A stretch of DNA of 64,000 bases from Robiginitomaculum sp. (GCA_030949705.1 JAUZSF010000017.1:124001-188000), one strand, 5' to 3'; numbered from the stretch's first letter, positions 26,193 through 36,611 are shown. Made by a program: numbers and translations. The notes: generated by a model not told the origin, from the sequence alone.

Positions 26193-26972
26193 ATGTCCAA
26201 AACCGATTCTGATATAAAAATATCCATTCGCGACGTCCATAAATCCTTTGGCAGCAACCATGTGCTGCAAGGGGTGGATCTGGATGTCTGTCCCGGGCGC
26301 TCCATGGTGGTGATCGGCGGGTCTGGCACCGGCAAGTCCGTTTTGCTGAAATGCATATTGGGCCTGATTACGCCGGACAGTGGTTCCATCATTATTGATG
26401 GCAAACCGGTTACCCATTTGTCCGAACGCAAACGCGCCAAGGTGATGGCCAAATTTGGCATGTTGTTTCAGGGCGGCGCGCTGTTTGATTCGCTCTCGGT
26501 GTGGGAAAATGTGGCCTTTCGCCTGCTCTATGCCGATGGCGTTGGGCGTAAAGCCGCCAAACAACGCGCCGAAGCCGCGCTTAATCAGGTTAATCTGGGG
26601 GCCGAAGTGATGAACCTTAGCCCGGCGGAGCTGTCCGGTGGCATGCAAAAGCGCGTCGGCCTGGCCCGCGCCATTGTCGCCAAGCCTGAAATCCTGTTTT
26701 TTGACGAACCGACCACCGGGCTGGACCCCATTACCGCCGATGTGATCGATAATTTGATCCGCCGCCAGGTCACCGCCCTGGGGGCCACCGCCGTATCCAT
26801 TACCCATGATATGGGCTCGGTGCGCAAAATCGCTGATGATGTGGCGATGATCCATGAGGGCAAAATCATCTGGCGCGGCCCGGTCAAGGATGTGGATAAT
26901 TCCGGCAATGATTACGTTCAACAATTCGTAACCGGCAGCGAAGACGGCCCCATCAAGGTGCTGGCGCGTTAG
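26193..26972 (+). CDS. mlaF: MlaF-family ABC transporter ATP-binding protein
   Basis: MlaF powers the MlaE permease. The 259-residue protein starts MSKTDSDIKISIRDVHKSFG and shows Walker A GGSGTGKSVLLK, Q-loop FGMLFQGGALFDSLSVWENV, signature LSGGMQKRVGLAR, Walker B ILFFDEPTTGLDPITAD, and the switch His in ITHDMGSV. The start at 26193 lies one base after the mlaE stop; earlier in-frame codons fall inside mlaE. It is followed by a palindromic repeat rather than mlaD. Confidence 0.95.
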   Translation: MSKTDSDIKISIRDVHKSFGSNHVLQGVDLDVCPGRSMVVIGGSGTGKSVLLKCILGLITPDSGSIIIDGKPVTHLSERKRAKVMAKFGMLFQGGALFDSLSVWENVAFRLLYADGVGRKAAKQRAEAALNQVNLGAEVMNLSPAELSGGMQKRVGLARAIVAKPEILFFDEPTTGLDPITADVIDNLIRRQVTALGATAVSITHDMGSVRKIADDVAMIHEGKIIWRGPVKDVDNSGNDYVQQFVTGSEDGPIKVLAR

Positions 26973-26994
26973 CACAAGGACTATACCCGATTTT

Positions 26995-27093
26995 GTCATC
27001 ACCCGGTTTATCCGGGTGATCCAGTGAGGAAATAATCCCCCTCATCCCTGAGCTTGTCGAAGGATGGATTGCGGGAACACGCCCGGCAATGAC
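26995..27093 (-). repeat. Extragenic palindromic (BIME-like) element with nested short repeat
   Basis: Bounded by GTCATCACCCGGTTTATCCG and CGCCCGGCAATGAC, the inverse ends of the family also found at 13262-13339 and 47593-47671. A CTTGTCGAAGGATGG-type short repeat (27043-27068) lies in the middle. It starts about 20 bases after mlaF; its first hairpin could act on the 3' end of the transcript. The rest of the gap to radA (27249) shows nothing clear. Confidence 0.75.
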
Positions 27094-27249
27094 AGAAGGG
27101 AAATTTCAGAAATAAGTATTTTCCATTATCATCACTGCGGCCAGAGCCTGTACCAGCGTTGAGATGCATCGGTGTGGCGTATATTGCCCCTTGCCATCTC
27201 CCACAAATCATAATAGAACATATCATGAACTTTATGGGTATGATTCATC

Positions 27250-28649
27250 ATGGTTAAACTTGCAAATCTGTTTGTCTGCCAGTCCTGTGGGGCCAGCTTT
27301 GGCAAATGGGCCGGGCGCTGTGAAAGCTGTGGCGGGTGGAATTCCCTGGTGGAAGAAACCGTGGATACGGGGCCATCCTCGACCAGGCCCAAGGCGCCTT
27401 CCAAATCCTCGCGCGGGGTGGCGTTTCACGATCTGCAAAGCGCCGAGCCGCCTTTGCCACGCATGCAAACGGCCATTGCGGAGTTTGACCGGGTATGCGG
27501 CGGCGGGGTGGTGCCGGGCTCGGCCCTGTTGATTGGTGGCGATCCGGGCATTGGCAAATCCACCCTGTTGTTACAGGCCGCCGCGGCGCTGGCCAAATCG
27601 GGTGCCAAAGTGGCCTATGTTTCTGGCGAAGAAGCCATAGACCAGATCCGCTCCCGGGCACGGCGTCTGGGGCTAGCCGATACCGATGTGATGCTGGCCA
27701 CCGAAACCGCCCTGGGGCCGATCCTGGATGCGTTAAAGCGTGAAAAGCCGGATTTTGTGGTGATTGATTCCATCCAGACTTTGTGGAGCGACGCGCTGGC
27801 CGCCGCCCCCCGGCACGGTCAGCCAGGTGCGCGCCTGCGCGCAGGAGCTGACCCGCTTTGCCAAAAAACGCGGCTGTGCCATCGTGCTGGTCGGTCATGT
27901 CACCAAGGATGGACAGATTGCCGGGCCACGGGTGATCGAACATATGGTCGATAGCGTGCTTTATTTTGAGGGCGAGCGCGGGCATCAGTTTCGCATTTTG
28001 CGCGCGGTCAAAAACCGTTTTGGGCCAACGGACGAAATCGGTGTGTTTGAAATGTCGGATGCGGGCCTGCGCCAGGTGCCCAACCCGTCAGCCTTGTTTC
28101 TGGATGGCCGCGAAGACAATGCCAGCGGCACCGCGGTTTTTTGCCGGCCTGGAAGGCACCCGCCCGGTACTGACCGAAATTCAGGCCCTGGTGGCCCCCG
28201 CCGCCTTTGGCACGCCGCGCCGCGCCGTGGTGGGCTGGGACAATAGCCGCCTGGCCATGGTGCTGGCGGTGTTGGAAACCCGGTGCGGGTTTTCCTTTGG
28301 GGGCAAGGATGTGTATTTGAATGTGGCCGGCGGTCTTAAAATCTCGGAACCGGCAGCAGACATGGCGGTGGCGGCGGCGCTGGTGTCTTCGGCGCTGGAC
28401 GTGCCTTTGCCGCCGAAGGCAGTGGTTTTTGGCGAAATTGCCTTGTCTGGCGACATTCGCCCGGTTTCGCGCATGGGGGCCCGCCTCAAGGAAGCCAACA
28501 AGCTGGGGTTTACCCGCGCAATCGGCCCCACCAGCGGTAATCAGCACGAAGCTGAGCGTAATTTTGGTTGCACCATTGCGAAAATGCGAAAATTGAGCGA
28601 TCTTATAGATCTGATCGAACCTGGTGAATCGATCGCAGCCCGGGAGTAA
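27250..28649 (+). CDS. radA: DNA repair protein RadA, two frameshifts
   Basis: RadA is a RecA-like helicase that promotes branch migration in recombinational repair. The four-Cys zinc finger [18 protein letters not shown] is at residues 11-28, Walker [15 protein letters not shown] near residue 95, the RadA KNRFG motif in [16 protein letters not shown], and a Lon-like C-terminal domain with [15 protein letters not shown]. Frame breaks at the C run 27806-27811 (six, five needed, in [13 protein letters not shown]) and the T run 28137-28142 (six, five needed, in [14 protein letters not shown]). Corrected length is about 465 residues, normal for the family. Confidence 0.94.
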
Positions 28650-28653
28650 GGGT

Positions 28654-29322
28654 TTGGATGGCAGCTCAGTAACCGCGTTTGATGCCTTTGCGCTTGGCCT
28701 ATTGTTTTTGTCCGGCATATTGGCTCTGACCCGTGGCTTTGTTCGCGAAGCCCTGTCCATCACGGCGTTTGTCGTGGCGGCCATGGCCACCATTTTCACC
28801 TATCCGGTTTTCAAGATTCCCATGCGCGGCCTGATCACGCCGGGATGGGCCGCCGATGCGGTGACCATTACCGGCATTTTCATTCTGGTGTATATGGCCG
28901 TGACCCTGGTCACGCATCATTTCACCGAACGCCTGCGCGGGGGATCGGACGTAGGAACACTGGACCGCAGCGCCGGATTTTTGTTTGGCCTGGTGCGTGG
29001 CATGGCCTTACTTGGACTGGCGCTGATCCTGTTTAACCAGTTGACCCCGCGGGACCGCATGCCCGGCTGGCTGGTTAATGCGCGCCTGTACCCGGCCATC
29101 AATGCCACGGCACGGGCGCTACAGGCGCTGGCCCCCTCGTCGGCTCCGGTAAATGACCGCCCGGTAACCGCCGCCGCCGAGCCGGTAGGGCCGCGCAATG
29201 TCAAGCCCAAGGACATGAACCAAGGGTACAAGCGCACTGAGCGCCAAAGTCTTGATCAACTCATTTCCACCTCCACGGAAAACAATGCCGATCAACCAAG
29301 TTCGGACAATGGGGACAAATAG
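28654..29322 (+). CDS. cvpA: CvpA family membrane protein
   Basis: CvpA proteins are inner-membrane proteins first linked to colicin V production and usually found before purF; their function is uncertain but relates to envelope stress. The protein of about 222 residues begins AFDAFALGLLFLSGILALTR and GFVREALSITAFVVAAM, has four membrane segments in the first 145 residues, and a polar C-terminal tail. TTG 28654 is preferred since GGGAG lies about eight bases upstream; GTG 28624 would overlap radA. It ends at the purF start. Confidence 0.88.
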   Translation: MDGSSVTAFDAFALGLLFLSGILALTRGFVREALSITAFVVAAMATIFTYPVFKIPMRGLITPGWAADAVTITGIFILVYMAVTLVTHHFTERLRGGSDVGTLDRSAGFLFGLVRGMALLGLALILFNQLTPRDRMPGWLVNARLYPAINATARALQALAPSSAPVNDRPVTAAAEPVGPRNVKPKDMNQGYKRTERQSLDQLISTSTENNADQPSSDNGDK

Positions 29323-29324
29323 TG

Positions 29325-30812
29325 ATGAACCGGGATATGCAGCAAAACTGGCCTTCCTTGCTGATTGACCCCCTGGATGACAAGCCCCGCGAGGAATGCG
29401 GGGTTTTTGGTGTCTATGGTCTGGAGGATGCCGCGCCGCTGACCGTTTTGGGCCTGCATGGCCTGCAACACCGGGGGCAGGAGGCATGCGGCATTGCCGT
29501 TTATGACGGCGCACATTTTCATTCCGAGCGCCATATGGGCCTGGTCAGCGATAATTTTGCCGGCCCGGATGTGGCCAAACGCCTGCCCGGCAAGGCGGCC
29601 ATTGGACATGTGCGCTATTCCACCCAGGGCGAAACGGCCCTGCGCAATGTACAACCCCTTTATGCAGATCTGAAATCTGGCGGCTTTGCTGTGGCTCACA
29701 ATGGCAATCTGACCAATGCCCGCGCCTTGCGCGAAACGCTGGTCACCGATGGGGCGATCTTTCAATCCACCTCGGATACCGAAGTGGTGTTGCAATTGGT
29801 GGCCCGTTCCCGGCGCACCCATCTGGTGCACCGCTTTATTGATGCCCTCAAAAAGATTGAAGGTGCCTATGCGCTGGTGGCGCTGACCAATAAAAAACTG
29901 ATTGGCGCGCGCGACCCCTATGGGATTCGCCCACTGATCCTTGGCCGTCTGAATGGCGCGCCGGTGCTGGCCTCCGAGACCTGTGCGCTGGACATGATCG
30001 GCGCCAAGTTTGAACGCAATATAGAACCCGGTGAAGTGGTGGTGATTACCGAAGGTGGCATAGAAAGCCACCGTCCCTTTGCCAAAGTGCGCCCGCGTCC
30101 CTGTCTGTTTGAGTTTGTGTACTTTGCCCGCCCGGATTCCATTGTGGATGGCAAAAGCGTTTATGAGGTGCGCAAACGCATGGGCCAGCGTCTGGCCATT
30201 GAGCACCCTGCCGATGTGGATGTAATTGTGCCGGTGCCCGATTCGGGCGTGCCGGCGGCGTTGGGCTTTGCCCAGGGCGCCAATATCCCGTTCGAGCTGG
30301 GCATTATTCGTAACCATTATGTTGGCCGCACCTTTATTCAGCCCAGCCAGTCGGTACGCGATATGGGCGTGCGCCTGAAACATGCGGCCAACCGGGCGGT
30401 GCTGAAGGACAAACGGGTTTTGCTGGTCGATGATTCCATTGTGCGCGGCACCACGTCGCTGAAGATCGTGCGCATGGTGCGCGAGGCCGGCGCCAAGGAA
30501 GTGCATTTTCGCTCTGCCAGCCCACCCATTCGCTTTCCGGACTTTTATGGTATCGACATGCCCGATGCCGAACGCCTGTTGGCGGCCCGCCATGCCCATG
30601 AAGAGATGGTCAAAATGCTGGAAGTGGACAGTCTGGGCTTTTTGTCCGTTGACGGCCTTTATTGGGCCATGGGAGAAGAGCGCCGCAATGATGATTTGCC
30701 GGCCTATGCCGACCATTATTTCACCGGCGACTACCCAACCCGTTTATGCGATTATGAACAACACAATTCTGACAAAGCCAAGCAGTTATCGCTGCTTTCT
30801 GATGTAGCCTAG
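29325..30812 (+). CDS. purF: Amidophosphoribosyltransferase
   Basis: PurF makes 5-phosphoribosylamine from PRPP and glutamine, the first committed step of purine synthesis. A short propeptide precedes the N-terminal nucleophile Cys in REECGVFGVYGLEDAAPL; LQHRGQEACGIAVYDG and GHVRYSTQGE mark the glutaminase domain, and the PRPP loop VLLVDDSIVRGTTSL the transferase domain. About 495 residues. It is adjacent to cvpA, as in many proteobacteria. Confidence 0.97.
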   Translation: MNRDMQQNWPSLLIDPLDDKPREECGVFGVYGLEDAAPLTVLGLHGLQHRGQEACGIAVYDGAHFHSERHMGLVSDNFAGPDVAKRLPGKAAIGHVRYSTQGETALRNVQPLYADLKSGGFAVAHNGNLTNARALRETLVTDGAIFQSTSDTEVVLQLVARSRRTHLVHRFIDALKKIEGAYALVALTNKKLIGARDPYGIRPLILGRLNGAPVLASETCALDMIGAKFERNIEPGEVVVITEGGIESHRPFAKVRPRPCLFEFVYFARPDSIVDGKSVYEVRKRMGQRLAIEHPADVDVIVPVPDSGVPAALGFAQGANIPFELGIIRNHYVGRTFIQPSQSVRDMGVRLKHAANRAVLKDKRVLLVDDSIVRGTTSLKIVRMVREAGAKEVHFRSASPPIRFPDFYGIDMPDAERLLAARHAHEEMVKMLEVDSLGFLSVDGLYWAMGEERRNDDLPAYADHYFTGDYPTRLCDYEQHNSDKAKQLSLLSDVA

Positions 30813-30822
30813 GGCGAAAACC

Positions 30823-31560
30823 ATGACATCTGATGAACATAATTTCGAGGGTAAAATTGCTCTCGTCACCGGGGCCACGCGGGGCATTGGCCGCGCCATT
30901 GCCCTGGGCCTGGCCCAACAGGGCGCCCATATTATTGCAGTGGGTCGCACCCAGGGGGCCTTGGAAGAACTGGATGATGACATTGGCAAAACCGCGGGGT
31001 CCTGTTCTTTGGTGCCGGCGGATTTGAAAGATGGCGAAGGCATTGACCGTCTGGGCGGTGTGATTGCCGAACGCTGGGGCCATCTGGACATTCTGATCGG
31101 CAATGCCGGCCAGTTGGGCATGGTCGGCCCGGCGGCCCATATCGACCCCAAGACCTGGGATGATGTCATGGCCGTCAATGTCACCGCCAATTGGCGCCTG
31201 ATCCGGGCGATGGACCCACTTTTGCGAGCCGCGCCGGCGGGCCGGGCGGTGTTTGTCACCTCGGGGGCATCACACAATCTGCGGCCGTTTTTTGCCCTCT
31301 ATAGTGCCTCCAAGGCGGCGCTGGATGCGCTGGTCATTTGCTATGCCAAAGAGGTGGAAAAGCTGTCCCTGCGCGTCAATCTTCTAAACCCCGGCCCCAT
31401 GCGCACCGCCATGCGGCAAAAATTCATGCCCGGCGAAGACCCGATGAGCGTTACCCCGCCCGAAGACCTGGTCCCGCTGTTTCTGGAATTATGCAGCCCC
31501 GGTTGCACCCGCAATGGGGAATGGGTCGATTTTCAGGAATGGCAGAATAGCCGCAGTTAA
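30823..31560 (+). CDS. Short-chain dehydrogenase/reductase family protein
   Basis: A classical SDR of 245 residues: cofactor motif VTGATRGIGRAIALGLAQQ, NAGQLGMVGPAAHI, Ser in FVTSGASHNLRPF, Tyr/Lys in YSASKAALDALVICYA. It resembles YciK-like SDRs commonly found after purF in alphaproteobacteria. The C-terminal segment differs from FabG and no substrate can be assigned. It starts about 10 bases after purF and its stop overlaps the convergent hemN stop by four bases. Confidence 0.88.
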   Translation: MTSDEHNFEGKIALVTGATRGIGRAIALGLAQQGAHIIAVGRTQGALEELDDDIGKTAGSCSLVPADLKDGEGIDRLGGVIAERWGHLDILIGNAGQLGMVGPAAHIDPKTWDDVMAVNVTANWRLIRAMDPLLRAAPAGRAVFVTSGASHNLRPFFALYSASKAALDALVICYAKEVEKLSLRVNLLNPGPMRTAMRQKFMPGEDPMSVTPPEDLVPLFLELCSPGCTRNGEWVDFQEWQNSRS

Positions 31561-32926
31561 ACCGCCCGGGAATGCCGCCCGGCCCTCATTTGCCAATGGG
31601 TATCAAAACAGGCAGCAACATTGCGCACAAACACCCGGCCTTGGGGGGTTACCCTGACCACACGGCCGGTAATTTCCACCAGACCGTCATCAGCCAGCGG
31701 GATCAGTTTTTCCAGCGCGTCATCCAGTGCATGTTCTGGTGCATCAAACGCAACAGCATGGGCGCCCAGGTCCAACTTCATGGCGCTCATCAATGTCATG
31801 ATGGCGGCGCGGCGCATGGCATCTTCACCGCAAAGAGCCACCCCGCGGGCAATGGGCAATCTGCCTTCGTGAATGGCATTGCGCCAGCTATCCAATGATG
31901 GCGCATTTTGCACATAGCCTGGCCCCAGCGCCCCAATGGAGGACGCCCCCAGGCCCAGCATGGTATCGGCAGTATCGGTGGTATAGCCCTGAAAATTACG
32001 GCGCAAGGTGCCTGCCTTTGCCGCCTTGGCCATACTGTCATCGGGGTGCGCATAATGGTCAAAGCCCACGGCGATATAACCCGCATTCTGCAAAACCTGC
32101 CCCACCATATGGGCTTCGGCAAAGCGCTCTTCCATGCCGGGCAGATCATCGGTTTTGATCATTTCCTGGTGTTTTTTTAAACCAGGGCACATGGGCATAG
32201 CCAAACACCGCCAGCCGATCCGGCTGCAAAGAGACCGCCAGCTCGGTACTGTGTTTTACATCCTCTATGCGTTGCCCCGGCAGGCCGTAGATCAGGTCAA
32301 AATTGATGGCCTGCACCCCGGCATCACGAAGCCATTGGACGGTATTTTCAACCAGTTCAAACGGCTGGATGCGGTTGATTTTTTCCTGCACGTGGCGGTT
32401 AAAATCCTGCACCCCCAGCGAAGCCCGCGTCACCCCGGCATCGGCCAGGGCCTGCGCCTTTTGCGCGCTCATGGTGCGCGGATCAATCTCGACCGCCAGT
32501 TCCATCCCCGGACGCGCACCAAAGGCGGCTATGATTTTGGCAGTAATGGCAGCAAAATCCGTATCGCTGAGCATGGTGGGGCTGCCCCCCGCCAAAATGC
32601 ACATGGGCCAGACCGCCATGATGGACCGGTACAGCAGCAGCCAACAGGTCAATCTCGGCCTGCAAATCCTGTGCATAGGTGCCCACCCGATCATAGGTAT
32701 GAGCAACGCTGGTATGACAACCGCAATACCAGCACATTTTTTGACAAAACGGGATATGCACATACAGCGACAAAGGCTCGCCATCATCAATCTGTGACAA
32801 CCAGAGGCGGTAATCAGCCTCGCCCACCCCATCATGAAACTGTACCGCCGTGGGATAGCTGGTATAGCGGGGCACCTCGGCCAGGGCATATTTATGATGT
32901 TCTGGTTTCATAGGGTCTATGTGCAT
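31557..32926 (-). CDS. hemN: Oxygen-independent coproporphyrinogen III oxidase, two frameshifts
   Basis: HemN converts coproporphyrinogen III to protoporphyrinogen IX without oxygen, using radical SAM chemistry. The start region MHIDPMKPEHHKYALAEVPR is followed by YTSYPTAVQF and the cluster site HIPFCQKMCWYCGCHT. Frame breaks at the C run 32585-32590 (six, five needed; HFGGGSPTML resumes) and the T run 32172-32178 (seven, six needed; PWFKKHQEMIKTDD resumes). The corrected protein is about 455 residues. Start 32926 lies just after der; 32911 is also possible. The breaks look like sequence errors. Confidence 0.94.
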
Positions 32927-32960
32927 ATGATCGTCGGCAGTGCCAATGCGACCTTTGGTC

Positions 32961-34322
32961 CTATTCGGGCTTTTTATCCTCATAAGGGTTTTTACCAGCC
33001 TTGACGATCAGGCGGATCGGCACCCCCATCAGATCAAAATCATCGCGCAGACCGTTGATCAGATAGCGCTTGTAGGCCTCTGGCAAATGCTTGGCCCGCG
33101 AACACATCATCACAAAGGTTGGCGGACGGTTTTTCGTTTGACTGATATAACGCGGCTTGATGCGCCGCCCCTGAACGGCGGGAGGGGGGTGGCGCTGAAT
33201 CTGGGCATGCAGCCAATCATTCAGATCACGGGTTTTGATCTTGGCATTCCAGTCTTTATGAACCCGTTCGATCGCCGGCATCAGACGTTTCAGCCCCCGC
33301 CCGGTCAATCCTGAAAGCGTCACCAGCGGGGCGCCGCGCAATTGTGGCAGCAAACGATCCAGGCGTTCTTTCAGATGCGCCAGAAGGGCGGCCTTGTCCT
33401 TGACCAGATCCCATTTGGTCACGGCAAAAACCACCGCACGGCCTTCGCGTTCGGCCAGGTCGGCCAATTGTAAATCCTGTTTGTCCAGTGGCGACATGGC
33501 ATCCATCACCACCACCACCACTTCGGCAAACATGATGGATTTCAAACTGTCGCCCACGGCCATTTTTTCCAGATTGTCATAAATTTTTGCTTTTTTGCGC
33601 ATGCCGGCGGTATCGGCCAGACGCACCGGGCGACCGTCCCAGGACCAATCCACGGCAATGGAATCCCGCGTCACCCCGGCCTCGGGCCCGGTGATCAGGC
33701 GCTCTTCACCGATCAAACTGTTAATCAGGGTGGATTTGCCCGCATTAGGACGGCCAATAACGGCGATGCGCAAGGGGGCATCACTGGTCTCTTCATCTGC
33801 CTCTTCATCGGCCATGGCATCCAGCCCGGCGGCCTCGGCCGCAGCCACAATGGCGGTAAACAGCTCGCCCATGCCTTCATTGTGCTCTGCGGAGACCGCC
33901 ACCGGCTCACCCAGGCCCAACGAGAAGGCATCCAGTAAACCGTCCCGGCCGGCCCGGCCTTCGGTTTTGTTGGCGACCAGCACCACCGGTCGCCCCGATT
34001 TGCGCAAAATATCGGCAAACACTTCGTCCAATGGTGTGATGCCGGTGCGGGCATCCACCAGAAACAGGCATATATCGGCATCGCCCACCGCCCGCAGGGT
34101 CTGGGCGCGCATATCGGCCTCAATGCCGGTTTTGGCGGTTTCCAGTCCGGCGGTGTCCACCAGGGATAAATCCATATCGCCAAAGCGGCCAAAGCCTTCA
34201 CGCCGGTCCCGGGTTACCCCGGGGCGGTCATGAACCAACGCCAGCTTGCGCCCGGCAAGGCGGTTAAACAGGGTTGATTTACCCACATTGGGACGCCCGG
34301 TAATGGCCAGTTTCAAAGACAT
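32961..34322 (-). CDS. der: GTPase Der (EngA)
   Basis: Der is a double-GTPase needed for 50S subunit assembly. The first G domain opens LAITGRPNVGKSTLFNRLAG, the second has IAVIGRPNAGKSTLINSLIG, with matching switch and NKTEG/TKWD motifs, and a KH-like C-terminal domain with PRYISQTKNRPPTFVMMCS-type sequence. About 453 residues. It follows bamB, as in E. coli, and leads into hemN about 35 bases downstream. Confidence 0.97.
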   Translation of the reverse strand: MSLKLAITGRPNVGKSTLFNRLAGRKLALVHDRPGVTRDRREGFGRFGDMDLSLVDTAGLETAKTGIEADMRAQTLRAVGDADICLFLVDARTGITPLDEVFADILRKSGRPVVLVANKTEGRAGRDGLLDAFSLGLGEPVAVSAEHNEGMGELFTAIVAAAEAAGLDAMADEEADEETSDAPLRIAVIGRPNAGKSTLINSLIGEERLITGPEAGVTRDSIAVDWSWDGRPVRLADTAGMRKKAKIYDNLEKMAVGDSLKSIMFAEVVVVVMDAMSPLDKQDLQLADLAEREGRAVVFAVTKWDLVKDKAALLAHLKERLDRLLPQLRGAPLVTLSGLTGRGLKRLMPAIERVHKDWNAKIKTRDLNDWLHAQIQRHPPPAVQGRRIKPRYISQTKNRPPTFVMMCSRAKHLPEAYKRYLINGLRDDFDLMGVPIRLIVKAGKNPYEDKKPE

Positions 34323-34358
34323 AATTCATTCCATAGCGCCGCTTTGCGCCAGACAAAA

Positions 34359-35804
34359 CTAGCGAAGTTTATACAGGATCGCCTTGTCAGAAAGCAGGTA
34401 GATATTTTCATCGGCAACGATGGGCGCGATAAAGAAAGCATCCTTAAAGTGCTTTTCCGCCACTGTCTCGCCGGTTTGCGGGGATAAATGCAGTACATTA
34501 CCCCGTGACGATACCAGAATCAGCTTGCCGCCGGCCAGTACAGGACCGGCCCAGGAGATCCGTCCCTTGCTCTTCTTGACCTTGCGATAACGCGGTAAAT
34601 CACGAACCCAGCGCACCCGCCCGTCCTGACGGGACAGGGCAGCAACCTGCCCTTCATTGGTCACCACAAAGATATTATCACCGGCCAGCCAGGGCATGTT
34701 AATGCCGCCAACCTGGCGCGCCCACAGGCGGGTTCCGGTGCGCATATCCACTGCCGCCAACAAACCGGAATGGCTGATGGCATAAACGGTACGGTCAAAA
34801 ATTACCGGCGCGCCCGCAATATCATTCAGTTCGGCCAGCGCCGTCATACCCGCCTGGCGGGTCAGGGATTCGGTCCACATTTCGCGACCATTTTGTACCC
34901 GCAAAGCCACCAGCTCGCCGGATGCAAACGGGGCCACAACAATTTCGCCATAAACCGCCGGACTGGAGGCCGCCAGAATCCGGGCCGGCTCCGAAATGCC
35001 CTGATAGGTCCATAAAACTTCGCCCGTATCCACATCAAAGGCGTATAATTCGTCATCTTGGGTCACCGCAAACATGCGCCCTTCGGCAATGCTGGGGGTG
35101 CTGTGGATCGGGGTTGGGGTTTCGGTGCGCCAAATCTCTTCACCGGTATTGACATCCAGGGCCGCGGCCAGGCTATGTCCGGAGACCAGATATAACCGCC
35201 CGCCGGAAACGGCCAGACCGCCGCCATACCCTTCGTGGTTATTCCCAAACAGACCCGTGCGGAACACACCGCGCCACCCGGCACCAAACCGGCCGCGGCG
35301 ATCTTCCTTGGGGAGAACTTTTTTCTTGGGCAGTACGGTTTTGCGCCATTTGGTTTTGCCGGTTTCCGTATCGATGGCCCGAATGGTGCCCTTGGCATCC
35401 AGAACATACAGCATATGTCCGGCCACGACGGGCGGTGCCACAATACGGCCCCGGGTATAGCTGGACTTGCCCACGCTGTGCTTCCAGACCTTTTGCATCC
35501 CATCCTTGGCGCTCAGGTGCTGTGGCGCATGGCTGGGAAAGGCGCCCGATTGTGCCCAGTCTGCATTGACATAAGGGGGCGGCAAAATGATCGGAATATT
35601 GGCTGCATCATCATCCACCTGCAAAGCCTGTTCAAAGGTCAGAATGGAAATGCGCTGTTCTTCATCAGGCAGCGCCCCTTGTTTGGCCTTTTTCTTCTCT
35701 TCACTGCCACCGACAAACGGAATGGCACTGGCCACTTTCCCTACAGTTGAACACCCGCCAAGCAAAACCATCAACGCGCAGAACCCAAGAACGATGCGTT
35801 TCAT
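34359..35804 (-). CDS. bamB: Outer membrane assembly lipoprotein BamB (PQQ-like propeller)
   Basis: BamB is a lipoprotein of the BAM complex, which inserts beta-barrels such as LptD into the outer membrane. The protein of 481 residues has a lipoprotein signal with lipobox LLGGC near residue 18, a linker, and an eight-bladed propeller with repeats such as GTIRAIDTETGKTKW, AALDVNTGEEIWRTE and LYAFDVDTGEVLWTYQG. It overlaps yfgM by four bases; yfgM-bamB-der is the conserved order. Confidence 0.93.
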   Translation of the reverse strand: MKRIVLGFCALMVLLGGCSTVGKVASAIPFVGGSEEKKKAKQGALPDEEQRISILTFEQALQVDDDAANIPIILPPPYVNADWAQSGAFPSHAPQHLSAKDGMQKVWKHSVGKSSYTRGRIVAPPVVAGHMLYVLDAKGTIRAIDTETGKTKWRKTVLPKKKVLPKEDRRGRFGAGWRGVFRTGLFGNNHEGYGGGLAVSGGRLYLVSGHSLAAALDVNTGEEIWRTETPTPIHSTPSIAEGRMFAVTQDDELYAFDVDTGEVLWTYQGISEPARILAASSPAVYGEIVVAPFASGELVALRVQNGREMWTESLTRQAGMTALAELNDIAGAPVIFDRTVYAISHSGLLAAVDMRTGTRLWARQVGGINMPWLAGDNIFVVTNEGQVAALSRQDGRVRWVRDLPRYRKVKKSKGRISWAGPVLAGGKLILVSSRGNVLHLSPQTGETVAEKHFKDAFFIAPIVADENIYLLSDKAILYKLR

Positions 35805-36520
35805 TGTGTGGCTTCCTTGCTGCTGGTATCGGTTTCCGCCGGGGTTGGGGCTGCCGGTTCAGATTCGGGTTCAGGCCCCATCAGTGCCAGCGCCTGGCCG
35901 GCCCGGGTACGGGCCCCAGAAGGCGCATCCAGCGCCAGGGAAAGATAGGTATAGTCCTCACGCGCGCGTGCCAAATTACCTTCTTCGAAGGCCTTGGCGG
36001 CCAGTAATTCACGCGCGGTAAAGCGAAACGGACGCCCCGGCCCGGTCAGCAAAGAGAGCTTGGCATCCAGATCAGCCAGAGACAGATCATCAGCCACCAC
36101 CATGACGGCACGCAATGTGGCCAGATCTTTATAAAGCGGATCGGTGAACGCGTCGGCCGCCTGCATATAAAGCTGTGCCGCCTCGGCGGCTTTGCCGGTC
36201 TGTGCCTTGATCGCGGCCAATTCCATCTTGGCTAATGCGGCATAGCCCTTGGGGGCATCCGCGGCGAAGGCTTCAAAAGCCTTTTCAGCAGCAGCCAAAT
36301 TACCTGCCTTCAGCAATTTAGAGGCGGCGGTATAGCGCTCGGCGGCCTGGGCCTTTTGCTGGGCATCATACCATTGCCAGCTTTTATAGCCGCTGACCCC
36401 CAGCACAATGGCCAGCGTAGCTAAAATGATGGCTGGGCGAAAACGGGTAAAAAGCTCCTGCGCCTTATCGCGGCGCAGCTCTTCATCTACTTCATTAAAT
36501 ACATCTGACACGGAGTACAA
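35801..36520 (-). CDS. YfgM-like tetratricopeptide membrane protein
   Basis: The 239-residue protein has a cytoplasmic N-terminus (VFNEVDEELRRDKAQELFTR), one membrane anchor at about residues 32-47 (AIILATLAIVLGVSGYK), and a periplasmic helical TPR region, then a Pro/Glu-rich tail. YfgM associates with the SecYEG translocon and periplasmic chaperones in E. coli. The tight overlap with bamB and the same order as in E. coli support the call. A gap of about 90 bases follows on its upstream side. Confidence 0.85.
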   Translation of the reverse strand: MYSVSDVFNEVDEELRRDKAQELFTRFRPAIILATLAIVLGVSGYKSWQWYDAQQKAQAAERYTAASKLLKAGNLAAAEKAFEAFAADAPKGYAALAKMELAAIKAQTGKAAEAAQLYMQAADAFTDPLYKDLATLRAVMVVADDLSLADLDAKLSLLTGPGRPFRFTARELLAAKAFEEGNLARAREDYTYLSLALDAPSGARTRAGQALALMGPEPESEPAAPTPAETDTSSKEATQ

Positions 36521-36611
36521 ACCTGTGGCTTTGACGAGCGTAAAACGCAGTCCAATTACTGGCGGCTGAACCTATCCTCACAATCGCAGAACAGCAACCA
36601 CGTAAAAGCGG

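Noticed and set aside
27806-28142. Programmed ribosomal frameshifting as an explanation for breaks in radA and other genes
   Set aside because: The breaks are in many unrelated genes, all at homopolymers, without a shared slippery heptamer plus downstream structure, and these families are not known to use frameshifting.
29292-30716. Long antisense frame across purF
   Set aside because: It is the reverse-strand reading of purF, with no recognisable domain.
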